From an uncultured Chlorobiaceae bacterium (lineage in GTDB: Bacteria; Bacteroidota; Chlorobiia; Chlorobiales; Chlorobiaceae): a DNA stretch of 48,594 nt. The stretch's first letter is position 1, and every line of letters begins with the position of its first letter. Positions 1 to 7,979 of this stretch are shown here, one piece after another. The DNA lies in the NCBI GenBank assembly GCA_903874585.1, contig CAIQSY010000091.1, forward strand, positions 1-48,594, written 5' to 3'. The notes below the pieces were generated by a model that did not search any database, had not been told where the DNA came from, and worked only from the letters and a program-made list of their open reading frames with translations. The translations under genes and the position numbers were made by a program.

Positions 1-494
1 ATAATACGCTCAATGCCCATCGCCTTCATCTGGAGTGCCAGCTCATAATCCTGAACTGCGGAACTCTCCGTCCAGCCTTTGATTTTTGGAATGCCATTTT
101 CAGCATCAATGCCCACCACAATTTTTGATGGACGATAGAGCTTCATCAGCTCCTCAATCAACTGTGGATTGGTTACCGCTGCAGAGCCAATAACAACGCG
201 GCTGACACCAATATCGAGATATTTTTTTACCGCATCGACTGACCGAATGCCACCACCAACCTGCACTGGAATATCGATGGTTGCAACAATCTCCTTAATT
301 TTTTCAAAATTGACCGTCTCGCCGGTAAGGGCAGCATCGAGGTCAACAATGTGGAGCATTTTTGCATTCTGCTTGCGCCAGATAATGGCCATGTCGGCAG
401 GATTGTCGAGGTAAATTTTTTTCTGGCTGAAATCACCGCGCGTCAACCGGACGCACTTACCCTCTTTAATATCAATAGCAGGAATAATCAACAT
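1..494 (-). CDS. hisA: HisA, ProFAR isomerase (partial, 3' end outside window)
   Basis: Phosphoribosylformimino-5-aminoimidazole carboxamide ribotide isomerase, the fourth step of histidine biosynthesis, a cytosolic TIM barrel. Reading the minus strand from ATG at 494 gives 164 open codons up to the window edge, out of about 250 expected. It starts MLIIPAIDIKEGKCVRL; Asp8 in this segment and Asp130 in VVGIDAENG are the two catalytic aspartates of the family, and the phosphate-binding VGGGIRS sits at 79-85. It lies 23 bases downstream of hisH on the same strand, so the two are almost surely cotranscribed. It is absent from simple ORF calls only because its stop codon is outside the window. Confidence 0.95.
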   Translation of the reverse strand, partial: MLIIPAIDIKEGKCVRLTRGDFSQKKIYLDNPADMAIIWRKQNAKMLHIVDLDAALTGETVNFEKIKEIVATIDIPVQVGGGIRSVDAVKKYLDIGVSRVVIGSAAVTNPQLIEELMKLYRPSKIVVGIDAENGIPKIKGWTESSAVQDYELALQMKAMGIERI

Positions 495-517
495 GGTATA
501 TCACAAAAAAACAGGTT

Positions 518-1123
518 TTAACATCCAGCAAAATTTTTGAGCACCTGCAAACCTGCATCTGAACTCTTTTCCGGATGAAACTGAACGGCAAAAATACCAT
601 TTTTTTCAATGGCAGAACAAAAATTTTTTCCCGTAAAATGTGTGGTGGTTGCAACATCTGCCGCCGCTTCAGGCTCGCAATAAAATGAGTGAACAAAGTA
701 GAAAAAAGAGTGGTCGGGAATACCTTTAAAAAGCAAGCTCTCTTTTTGCTGATCAACAGAGTTCCAGCCAATCTGCGGAATTTTATCAACGTCGCTGACA
801 AAATGGCGCACCTTGCCCGGAATCAGATCCATACCTGTCCATTCGCCCATCTCTTCACTGTCGGTCAAGAGCAACTGCATACCGAGGCATATACCGAGAA
901 GTTGTCCACCTTTATCAACATGCTCAAGAATAGCCTCAGTAAAACCGGAGGCGTTCAGCGACTCAATTGCCTTACCGAAAGCACCAACACCAGGAAGAAT
1001 AACTTTGCGACAACCCTTGAGTTTTGCGGGATCGCTGCTGACCTGAACCTTGAAGCCAAGGTACTCAAACGCCTTGTGCACAGAACGCAGATTACCTGCG
1101 CCGTAATCGGCAATAAAAATCAT
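518..1123 (-). CDS. hisH: HisH, glutamine amidotransferase subunit of IGP synthase
   Basis: Glutaminase subunit of imidazole glycerol phosphate synthase; it releases ammonia from glutamine for HisF, making IGP and AICAR. The 201-residue length is normal. The class I amidotransferase triad is visible: Cys79 in LLGICLGMQ, and His183 and Glu185 in VQFHPEKS. The oxyanion-strand motif LPGVGAFG is at 43-50. The gene is first in a hisH-hisA pair; hisF is not in the window and may lie beyond the left edge. The divergent sudB gene starts about 170 bases away, so the spacer should hold promoters for both. Confidence 0.95.
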   Translation of the reverse strand: MIFIADYGAGNLRSVHKAFEYLGFKVQVSSDPAKLKGCRKVILPGVGAFGKAIESLNASGFTEAILEHVDKGGQLLGICLGMQLLLTDSEEMGEWTGMDLIPGKVRHFVSDVDKIPQIGWNSVDQQKESLLFKGIPDHSFFYFVHSFYCEPEAAADVATTTHFTGKNFCSAIEKNGIFAVQFHPEKSSDAGLQVLKNFAGC

Positions 1124-1294
1124 GAAACAAACATTATTGAGTGTAAAAAAAAGTTTTGATGAGTATTCAGAATGGTGAAAACCTTGTAAATACTCTCATT
1201 TTTATATTGCTTATTAATTGCTTATTATGAAATGTTTACGCCTTACCGTACAATCCAGCAAGTCTCCATTATCACATACGAAATCGAAGAACCA

Positions 1295-2140
1295 ATGTAT
1301 CAAATTGTTTCCGCACAATTTTTAGCTGAAAATATCAAAAAAATTGAAATTGAGGCTCCTCGTATTGCCAAAAAGAGAAAAGCTGGTCAGTTTGTGATGA
1401 TCAGAGTTGGTGAAACAGGCGAACGTATTCCACTTACCATTGCCGGTTCTGATCCTGAAAAGGGCACTATTACTATTATTGTTCAGGGTATGGGAAAATC
1501 CACTAGAGAGCTGAATCGTAAAGAGGCTGGTGACACCATCCATGATATTGTTGGACCTCTTGGGACGCCATCGCATATCGAAAATTTTGGCACGGCGGTC
1601 AGCATCGGTGGTGGAGTCGGTACGGCAATTGCTTACCCGACGGCTGTTGCGCTGAAGGAGGCAGGCAATAACGTGATTACCATTAACGGTGCCCGTTCTA
1701 AAGACCTGGTTATTCTTGAAAAAGAGATGGCAGCGGTTAGTGATGAAGCCTACATTACCACCGACGATGGGTCATATGGTTTCCACGGCTTTGTAACGCA
1801 GAAACTGCAGGAGCTGATTGATTCTGGTAAAAAGATTGATTTGGTGCTTGCCATTGGTCCTATCCCCATGATGAGAGCTGTTGCTGAAGTAACACGCCCG
1901 TACAACATTAAAACGGTGGTGAGTCTTAACCCGATTATGGTTGATGGTACCGGCATGTGCGGTGGCTGCCGCGTTACGGTGAACAACGAAACCAAATTTG
2001 CCTGCGTTGATGGTCCGGAATTTGATGCTCATCAGGTGGACTTTAAAAATCTGATGGATCGCAACAAGCTCTATTTGCCGGAAGAGAAACACTCGACTGA
2101 CGCATTTGCGCACAAATGCCATATGCACAAGCAGGCATAA
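1295..2140 (+). CDS. sudB: SudB/NfnA-like FAD and [2Fe-2S] subunit
   Basis: Small subunit of the sulfide dehydrogenase / NADH-dependent ferredoxin:NADP oxidoreductase family (SudB, NfnA), related to the PyrK electron-transfer subunit. It has an N-terminal flavin-binding barrel (GQFVMIRV, then RIPLTIA), an NAD-binding part with GGGVGTA near 100, and a C-terminal iron-sulfur loop with Cys222, Cys225 and Cys237 (MCGGCRV, FACVDG). In this family the fourth cluster ligand is reported to be Asp; Asp217 is a candidate here. The open frame extends upstream to 1232, but relatives begin just before the barrel, so ATG 1295 (MYQIVSAQF, 281 residues) is preferred. It is followed 111 bases later by its partner sudA. 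Whether the physiological activity is sulfide/polysulfide reduction or electron bifurcation cannot be told from sequence alone. Confidence 0.85.
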   Translation: MYQIVSAQFLAENIKKIEIEAPRIAKKRKAGQFVMIRVGETGERIPLTIAGSDPEKGTITIIVQGMGKSTRELNRKEAGDTIHDIVGPLGTPSHIENFGTAVSIGGGVGTAIAYPTAVALKEAGNNVITINGARSKDLVILEKEMAAVSDEAYITTDDGSYGFHGFVTQKLQELIDSGKKIDLVLAIGPIPMMRAVAEVTRPYNIKTVVSLNPIMVDGTGMCGGCRVTVNNETKFACVDGPEFDAHQVDFKNLMDRNKLYLPEEKHSTDAFAHKCHMHKQA

Positions 2141-2251
2141 ATAATCGTTGACGTTATCATCTCATTATCAGGGGTTTTCTATCCCCTTGGTTCATTTACA
2201 GAGACTGCCTTTTTCGGATAAACCAACTCTCTTTTTTTACGAAAAATTACT

Positions 2252-3688
2252 ATGGACGCACAACATATCACGACCAAAGAACGCCTTGCTATTCCCCGCC
2301 AGGAGATGCCTGCCCAGTTACCAGAGGTACGTATCCATAATTTTAATGAAGTGCATCTCGGATACACTCCAGAACTGGCACGCCAAGAGGCGTTGCGGTG
2401 TATTCAGTGCAAAGACCCTGTCTGCATCAAAGGATGCCCTGTCAATATCAAGATAGACCAGTTCATCAAGCTGATTGCCGAAGGCAATTTTCTTGGCGCG
2501 GCAAAAAAAATCAAGGAGGATAACGTACTGCCTGCTATCTGTGGCAGGGTTTGCCCGCAGGAAGATCAGTGCGAAAAAATGTGCATTCTCACCAAAAAAC
2601 ATGAATCGGTTGCTATCGGCAATCTGGAGCGATTTGCGGCCGATTATGAGCGTGAGACCGGAAATGTGGAACTGCCTTCCGTAAAGTCGTCAACAGCCAA
2701 AAAAGTTGCGGTTATCGGCAGTGGACCTGCGGGACTGAGTTGCGCAAACGATCTGATTCAATTGGGCCATGCTGTCACAGTGTTTGAGGCACTGCATGAA
2801 CTTGGTGGTGTTCTTGTTTATGGCATTCCAGAATTCCGCCTTCCCAAAGAGATTGTAAAAGCTGAAATTGAGGGGCTGAAACAACTTGGTGTTGTGTTTG
2901 TTACCAATGCAGTGGCCGGTCGCTCAATTACCGTTGATGAACTCCTGAAAGAAGAGCATTTTGATGCTGTCTTTATTGGTGTTGGTGCCGGTTTGCCGTG
3001 GTTTATGGGTATTCTTGGAGAGAATTTACTCGGAGTTTATTCCGCCAATGAATTCCTCACCAGGGTGAACTTGATGAAATCATATCAATTTCCCGAAAAT
3101 GATACGCCTGTATTTAATTGCAAGGGCAAAAACGTTGCTGTGTTCGGTGGTGGCAATACCGCCATGGACGCCGTTCGCACAGCAAAAAGATTGGGTGCAG
3201 AACATGCCTATATTGTTTACCGCCGCTCGAAAGCTGAAATGCCAGCACGCCTTGAGGAGCTTCATCATGCAGAAAAAGAGGGTATTGAATTTATGCTGCT
3301 GATGAACCCTGTGGAGTTTATTGGTAATGATCAGCAATGGCTTACCGGAGTCAAGTGCCTCAAAATGGAACTTGGAGAGCCGGATGATTCGGGACGTCGC
3401 CGTCCAGTGCCAATTAAGGATTCGGAGTTCATTCTTCCGATTGATATGGCAGTCATCTCAATCGGTAACGGATCAAATCCACTTATCAAGCAGACAACGC
3501 CTGATATTGAGGTCAGCAAGCGCGACACGATTGTGGTTGATATGAACACCATGGCGACATCAAAAGAGAATGTCTATGCCGGTGGTGATATTGTGACCGG
3601 TGGTGCAACCGTCATTCTCGCCATGGGCGCAGGGCGTACAGCCGCGGCGGCTATTCACGAAAAGCTGATGGGTGTTTCCGCGAAGTAG
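2252..3688 (+). CDS. sudA: SudA/NfnB/GltD-type flavoprotein subunit
   Basis: Large subunit of the Sud/Nfn pair, homologous to the small subunit of glutamate synthase (GltD). The protein has 478 residues. N-terminal cysteines are grouped as Cys50, 53, 58, 62 and Cys97, 101, 107, 111, which would bind two iron-sulfur clusters. The FAD-binding GSGPAG is at 156-161, and a second Rossmann motif GGGNTAMD at 299-306 should bind NADPH. The C-terminal GGDIVTGG flavin motif is also present. The adjacent sudB supplies the NAD(H) and [2Fe-2S] module, which argues for Sud/Nfn rather than glutamate synthase, since no large GltB subunit is present. In a phototroph this pair could balance ferredoxin, NADH and NADPH. 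Confidence 0.88.
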   Translation: MDAQHITTKERLAIPRQEMPAQLPEVRIHNFNEVHLGYTPELARQEALRCIQCKDPVCIKGCPVNIKIDQFIKLIAEGNFLGAAKKIKEDNVLPAICGRVCPQEDQCEKMCILTKKHESVAIGNLERFAADYERETGNVELPSVKSSTAKKVAVIGSGPAGLSCANDLIQLGHAVTVFEALHELGGVLVYGIPEFRLPKEIVKAEIEGLKQLGVVFVTNAVAGRSITVDELLKEEHFDAVFIGVGAGLPWFMGILGENLLGVYSANEFLTRVNLMKSYQFPENDTPVFNCKGKNVAVFGGGNTAMDAVRTAKRLGAEHAYIVYRRSKAEMPARLEELHHAEKEGIEFMLLMNPVEFIGNDQQWLTGVKCLKMELGEPDDSGRRRPVPIKDSEFILPIDMAVISIGNGSNPLIKQTTPDIEVSKRDTIVVDMNTMATSKENVYAGGDIVTGGATVILAMGAGRTAAAAIHEKLMGVSAK

Positions 3689-3700
3689 GGTTTATTCCCT

Positions 3701-3790
3701 AAGGCGTCAATACCCCGCCTCTTGAGGCGTAAAGTATGATAGAGTTCTCTTCAAAATACCCCGCTGCTTGCGGCGGGTTTTTTTATTCCC
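3701..3790. repeat. Tandem GC-rich hairpins, probable dispersed repeat acting as terminator
   Basis: Two related hairpin units follow sudA. The first has CGCCTC, TT, GAGGCG (3716-3729), and its left arm could alternatively pair with AGGCG at 3702-3706. The second runs CCCGCTGC...GCGGCGGG (3760-3777) and is followed by seven or more T, the form of a rho-independent terminator for sudA. Both units begin AATACCCCGC, so they look like diverged copies of one module. The shape resembles small palindromic repeats scattered between genes in many genomes; that it is dispersed here cannot be shown from one window. Confidence 0.5.
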
Positions 3791-3812
3791 ATATCATCTG
3801 ACAAATAAGTGG

Positions 3813-3850
3813 CAATAAAAAAGGGAGATGAAAGTCTCCCCTTTTTTATT
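3813..3850. terminator. Bidirectional terminator between sudA and accC
   Basis: A near-perfect inverted repeat, AATAAAAAAGGGAGA then a six-base loop then TCTCCCCTTTTTTATT, with an A-run on one side and a T-run on the other. It can end transcripts from both converging genes. It lies four bases beyond the accC stop. Confidence 0.8.
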
Positions 3851-3854
3851 GCTC

Positions 3855-5198
3855 TTACTTTTTTTCAAATCGGAAAGTCTCGAGAAAGCTGGTATCGAAC
3901 TCTCCACTTTGGAATACAGGGGAGTGCATCACCTGCTTATGGAATGGAATCGTGGTTTTTACACCTACAACAATAAATTCATCAAGCGCACGCGACATTC
4001 TTGCAATGGCTTCATCTCTTGTATGTGCTGTTACAATCAGTTTCGCAATCATTGAGTCGTAGTTTGAGGGTACGACGTAGCTTGCATACGCGTGTGAATC
4101 TACCCTGACACCATGCCCACCTGGCGTATGGAATACTTGCAGTTTACCAGGTGAAGGTCGGAACATATGTTCAGGATCCTCAGCATTAATACGGCACTCA
4201 ATAGCGTGACCTTTTGGTGTAAAGGTACGGCTTGCAATTGATTCCCCAGCAGCAATGAGAATCTGCTCCTTGACAATATCGACATCGTAACGCTCTTCGG
4301 TAACTGGGTGCTCAACCTGGATTCGTGTATTCATCTCCATGAAATAGAAATCCTTGTGCTTGTCGAGCAAGAATTCAATAGTTCCAGCACCTTCGTAGTT
4401 TATCGCACGTGCGGCCGCCACGGCAGCATCACCCATTGTCTTTCTTAAAGTATCATCTACAGCAGGTGATGGTGTCTCTTCAATGAGTTTTTGATGGCGT
4501 CTCTGTACCGTACAATCGCGTTCACCCAGATGTACGGTATTTCCATGTTGATCGGAGAGAATTTGAATCTCAACATGACGCGGATTTTCAAGATATTTTT
4601 CAATATATACGCCGCTGTTACCAAACGCCTGTTCTGCTTCACTGCGGGCAGTGTTGAGGGCTTTTTCAAGTTGACTATCCTCAGTCACAACGCGCATACC
4701 TTTACCACCGCCACCTGCCGTTGGTTTGATAATAATCGGATAACCAGTTTTTTTTGCTGTTTCCAGCGCTTGTTTCAAGTCGGTAACCAATCCGGGACTT
4801 CCGGGTACAACGGGCACACCTGCAGCAATCATTGTAACTTTCGCAGTGTTTTTATCGCCCATCGAGTTGATCATTTTTGCTGTTGGACCGATGAACTTGA
4901 TGTTTGCTGAATCGCACACTTCAGCAAAATCAGCGTTTTCAGCAAGAAAGCCATATCCCGGATGAATAGCATCCGCATTGGTGACCTCTGCTGCAGCGAT
5001 GATACGAGGGATGTTGAGATAACTCTCTCGTGACAAAGCAGGTCCAATGCAGACCGCTTCATCAGCGTATTTAACATGGATGGAATCCGCATCAACAGTC
5101 GAATAGACTGCTACTGTGCTGATTCCCATCTCGCGGCAGGTTTGCATAATACGCAAAGCAATTTCGCCACGATTCGCAACAAGTATTTTTTTGAACAA
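3855..5198 (-). CDS. accC: Acetyl-CoA carboxylase, biotin carboxylase subunit
   Basis: Carboxylates the biotin on AccB with bicarbonate and ATP, the first half-reaction of malonyl-CoA synthesis. It shows the complete ATP-grasp fold: N-terminal KKILVANRGEIALRI, the glycine-rich loop PTAGGGGKGM, the bicarbonate/biotin region RDCTVQRRHQKLIEE, and MEMNTRIQVEHPVTE with the metal-binding Glu and Asn. The frame is open up to 5312, deep inside accB, but homologs begin at MxxKILVANRGE. The matching codon is TTG at 5198-5196, giving about 447 residues, the usual length. An in-frame ATG at 5249 would overlap the accB end by about 30 bases and add 17 residues of no family resemblance. It is last in efp-accB-accC. 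Confidence 0.93.
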   Translation of the reverse strand: MFKKILVANRGEIALRIMQTCREMGISTVAVYSTVDADSIHVKYADEAVCIGPALSRESYLNIPRIIAAAEVTNADAIHPGYGFLAENADFAEVCDSANIKFIGPTAKMINSMGDKNTAKVTMIAAGVPVVPGSPGLVTDLKQALETAKKTGYPIIIKPTAGGGGKGMRVVTEDSQLEKALNTARSEAEQAFGNSGVYIEKYLENPRHVEIQILSDQHGNTVHLGERDCTVQRRHQKLIEETPSPAVDDTLRKTMGDAAVAAARAINYEGAGTIEFLLDKHKDFYFMEMNTRIQVEHPVTEERYDVDIVKEQILIAAGESIASRTFTPKGHAIECRINAEDPEHMFRPSPGKLQVFHTPGGHGVRVDSHAYASYVVPSNYDSMIAKLIVTAHTRDEAIARMSRALDEFIVVGVKTTIPFHKQVMHSPVFQSGEFDTSFLETFRFEKK

Positions 5199-5217
5199 AG
5201 CGTTATGGAATGAATGA

Positions 5218-5694
5218 TTATGGTTTAATACGGAACAGTGGTTGATCATATTCAATAGCCTGTCCGTTTTCAACAAGAATTTCAACAATCGTGCCTGAAA
5301 CTTCAGCTTCAATTTCGTTCATCAGTTTCATGGCTTCGATAATACAGAGCACATCACCTTTTTTTATGACATCGTTAACTGCTACAAATGGAGGAGAATC
5401 TGGTGACGATGACTGATAGAAGGTGCCCACAATTGGTGAGCGTGATTCAACAAGATCGGCCGCTGGTTCGCTTTTTGCTGGTTGTGGAGTTGCAGCCATT
5501 ACAGGGGCAGCCCCTTGCTGTACAGCGGATAATACAGGTACAGCCTGGTATTGTTGTGCAGGCATGACCTGAGTTGTGACGTTTGAGGTTGAGCGTCTCA
5601 GGATGATTTTAAAATTCCCCTCCTCAATAATTGTTTCCTGAAGGTCTGAGCCATTGATAATCTCAATAAGCTGCTTGATTTCATTAAGGTTCAT
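5218..5694 (-). CDS. accB: Biotin carboxyl carrier protein of acetyl-CoA carboxylase
   Basis: Carries biotin between biotin carboxylase (AccC) and carboxyltransferase (AccA/AccD). The 158 residues comprise an N-terminal helical segment (MNLNEIKQLIEII), an Ala/Pro/Gln-rich linker at about 40-80, and a C-terminal biotinyl domain. The biotin site is EAMKLMNE with Lys123 as the modified residue. The domain start SPIVGTFYQSSSPDSPPFV also contains the thumb region typical of true AccB proteins. It lies 59 bases after efp and immediately before accC, a common gene order. accA is on the other strand about 1.2 kb away; accD is not in the window. Confidence 0.95.
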   Translation of the reverse strand: MNLNEIKQLIEIINGSDLQETIIEEGNFKIILRRSTSNVTTQVMPAQQYQAVPVLSAVQQGAAPVMAATPQPAKSEPAADLVESRSPIVGTFYQSSSPDSPPFVAVNDVIKKGDVLCIIEAMKLMNEIEAEVSGTIVEILVENGQAIEYDQPLFRIKP

Positions 5695-5753
5695 AATAAT
5701 GTCACTTAAGTTATAACTACCTATTTGGGTTAACCTGTCGATTAATACAATTT

Positions 5754-6320
5754 TTACTTTTTTACTCTTTCTATGTACTCGCCTGTCCGAGTATCAACAC
5801 GAATAACACTCTCCGTTTGGATGAACATCGGAACATTGACCTCAGCTCCAGTTTCAACAATAGCTGGTTTGGTACCACTTGTTGCGCGATCATCTTTTGA
5901 GGCAGGGCTGGTTTCCGTAACTTCAAGTTCAACGAAAATTGGCATTTCAACTTCAAGAATTGAGCCATCATCAGAGAAAACAATAGTGACGACAATGCCA
6001 TCTTTGAGAAAGCGAGCGGCTGAACCGATAGCAACCTCAGTCACGTGAATCTGGTCGAATGTTTCGTTATCCATCATCACAAAATCACTGCTGTCACGGT
6101 ACAGGTATTGATATTGTTTACGTTCGGTAACAATCAGGTCAACAGATTCGGACGCGCTGAAACGATACTCAACATTTCTTCCAGTTTTCAGGTTTCTCAT
6201 ATTTGCCTGATAAAATGCACGCAGATTGCCGGGAGTACGGTGTGTCAGGCTTTCGATACTGTGTGGTTCTCCTTTAAAACGGATAATTGAGCCTTTTGAA
6301 ACGTTACTGATTGAAGTCAT
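5754..6320 (-). CDS. efp: Elongation factor P
   Basis: Binds stalled ribosomes next to the E site and helps form peptide bonds at proline runs. The 188 residues match the three-barrel family length, with the C-terminal signature region SGTKPAIVETGAEVNVP intact. The domain I tip reads HRTPGNLRAF. Where E. coli has PGKGQ with the modified Lys34, this protein has PGNLR, so the aligned residue is Asn32 and neither the EpmA-type lysine nor the EarP-type arginine is in the standard place (Arg34 is two positions later). This form probably works unmodified or by another modification. It heads efp-accB-accC. Confidence 0.95.
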   Translation of the reverse strand: MTSISNVSKGSIIRFKGEPHSIESLTHRTPGNLRAFYQANMRNLKTGRNVEYRFSASESVDLIVTERKQYQYLYRDSSDFVMMDNETFDQIHVTEVAIGSAARFLKDGIVVTIVFSDDGSILEVEMPIFVELEVTETSPASKDDRATSGTKPAIVETGAEVNVPMFIQTESVIRVDTRTGEYIERVKK

Positions 6321-6539
6321 AAGCGAGATTAAAAAATATCTTGTACAAGTCAGGAATTGTATGAATAATTAAGCTTAAATATAATACAGTATAGGGCGAA
6401 TACCAATTACAGGGTATGCAATCATGGATAATGGTTTAAAAAGCGATTGGATGTTTGTACTGTACTGTTTAAATTCGGTCAAACAACTATGCTTTGTAAG
6501 CAAAAGTTAATTTACATCAATTAATAACCAGCATTTCCT

Positions 6540-6815
6540 ATGACAAAAGCTGAATTAGTAGAAAAAATGGCTGAGCAGGCTCAACTTACCAAAGTTGACG
6601 CTGAACGTGCTCTGGTGGCCTTTCTTAATGTTGCGACAGCATCGTTGAAAGAGGGAAATGATGTTACTTTAGTGGGCTTTGGAACCTTCAGTGTTGGTGA
6701 TCGTGCTGAACGTCAAGGCAGAAATCCAAAAAGTGGTGAAGTTATTACTATTGCTGCTAAAAAAGTTGTTAAGTTTAAACCGGGTAAAGCGTTACAGACA
6801 GAGATTGCTGGTTGA
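6540..6815 (+). CDS. hup: HU family DNA-binding protein
   Basis: A 91-residue histone-like protein that bends and compacts DNA as a dimer. The helical N-terminus (MTKAELVEKMAEQAQLTK) is followed by the beta arm and the family signature GRNPKSGEVITI around residues 60-71, then the basic KKVVKFKPGKALQ tail. A strong terminator follows directly, so it is likely a monocistronic gene. The upstream 220 bases separate it from the divergent efp and must contain both promoters; I could not pick out a convincing -35/-10 pair. Confidence 0.96.
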   Translation: MTKAELVEKMAEQAQLTKVDAERALVAFLNVATASLKEGNDVTLVGFGTFSVGDRAERQGRNPKSGEVITIAAKKVVKFKPGKALQTEIAG

Positions 6816-6846
6816 TTGTGATGTTTTATCGCACAGTCATTCTTGT

Positions 6847-6884
6847 AAAGCCCATCAAAAGCTTCAGCCTGATGGGCTTTTTAT
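6847..6884 (+). terminator. Rho-independent terminator after HU gene
   Basis: An 11-base perfect stem, AAAGCCCATCA (6847-6857) with TGATGGGCTTT (6870-6880), a 12-base loop, and a T-rich tail. It lies between the HU gene and accA, so accA transcription needs readthrough or its own promoter. Confidence 0.88.
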
Positions 6885-6908
6885 CATGTTATTTAATTGA
6901 GCTGCATT

Positions 6909-7916
6909 ATGGCGACAAAGGTTGTTCTTGATTTTGAAAAACCACTCTTCGAGCTTGAAGCCAAACTTGAAGAGATGCGACAGTGTCTCCGTAGCACTGC
7001 GCGTGAGCAGACCAAGGCTGAAACGGATGTGCTCAATCATGAAATTGAGGCGTTTGAGCTCAAAGTCGATGCGCTTCGTCGATCGATTTATAGAAATCTT
7101 ACTCGCTGGCAGAGGGTTCAACTTGCCCGTCATCCCGAGCGTCCCTATACGCTTGATTATATTTACATGATCGCGAAAGATTTTGTTGAGCTTGCTGGCG
7201 ACAGGCATTTCAGTGATGATAAGGCTATTGTTGGTGGTTTTGCGCGTCTTGAAGAGAGTTCTTCAGGGTTTTCACAACCAGTTATGATTATCGGTCATCA
7301 GAAAGGTCGTGATACCAAATCCAATCTCTACAGAAATTTTGGTATGGCGCAGCCTGAAGGGTATCGCAAGGCGCTCCGTTTGATGCAACTGGCTGAGAAA
7401 TTTCGAAAACCGGTCATAACGCTGATTGATACGCCTGGAGCATTTCCTGGTATCGAAGCGGAAGAGCGCGGACAGGCTGAGGCGATTGCTCGGAATCTTT
7501 TTGAGATGGCAAAGCTGACGGTTCCGGTTATCTGTGTTATTATCGGTGAAGGAGCAAGTGGTGGAGCAATTGGCATCGGTGTGGGCAATCGAATTATCAT
7601 GGCGGAAAATAGCTGGTATTCAGTGATTTCGCCAGAGAGCTGCTCCTCTATTCTGTGGAGAAGTTGGAATTATAAAGAGCAGGCTGCTGAAGCGCTGAAG
7701 CTTACCGCAGAGGATCTTCTCGAGCAGGGCATTATTGATCGTATTATTCCTGAGCCTGTCGGTGGAGCACATACCAACCCTGACGTCATGGCGAGTACCT
7801 TGAAAAGCATCCTTATTGAGGAGTTGCAAATGCTTCTACCCAAGAATTCTGTAGAGCTTGTTCATGACCGGATTGCAAAGTTTTCAGCGATGGGAGTCTG
7901 GAACGACGAGGTATAG
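6909..7916 (+). CDS. accA: Acetyl-CoA carboxylase carboxyltransferase subunit alpha
   Basis: Alpha half of the carboxyltransferase that moves CO2 from biotin to acetyl-CoA. The 335 residues start with a coiled coil (FEKPLFELEAKLEEMRQ) and contain the crotonase-type core, with QPEGYRKALRLMQLAEKF, the FRKPVITLIDTPGAFPG strand and the oxyanion segment GEGASGGAIGIG. The frame opens at a TTG at 6897 but ATG 6909 (MATKVVLDF) fits the family start. A bidirectional hairpin follows the stop codon. Its AccD partner is not nearby, as is usual for bacteria with split subunits. Confidence 0.95.
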   Translation: MATKVVLDFEKPLFELEAKLEEMRQCLRSTAREQTKAETDVLNHEIEAFELKVDALRRSIYRNLTRWQRVQLARHPERPYTLDYIYMIAKDFVELAGDRHFSDDKAIVGGFARLEESSSGFSQPVMIIGHQKGRDTKSNLYRNFGMAQPEGYRKALRLMQLAEKFRKPVITLIDTPGAFPGIEAEERGQAEAIARNLFEMAKLTVPVICVIIGEGASGGAIGIGVGNRIIMAENSWYSVISPESCSSILWRSWNYKEQAAEALKLTAEDLLEQGIIDRIIPEPVGGAHTNPDVMASTLKSILIEELQMLLPKNSVELVHDRIAKFSAMGVWNDEV

Positions 7917-7960
7917 AAACAGAGAAAGCCAGCAATAACGTTGTTGGCTTTCTCTGTTTC
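7916..7960. terminator. Bidirectional terminator between accA and korB
   Basis: Long perfect inverted repeat, GAAACAGAGAAAGCCA (7916-7931) with TGGCTTTCTCTGTTTC (7945-7960). It begins at the last base of the accA stop and ends 20 bases before the korB stop, so it serves both converging transcripts. Confidence 0.85.
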
Positions 7961-7979
7961 ATATGTAATCTGCTTCTTT

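Noticed and set aside
689..1159. 156-codon plus-strand frame opposite hisH
   Set aside because: It is the shadow of hisH, whose catalytic triad is intact on the minus strand.
5199..5312. Upstream extension of accC
   Set aside because: It lies within the accB coding sequence and has no family resemblance; the biotin carboxylase fold starts at the TTG at 5198.
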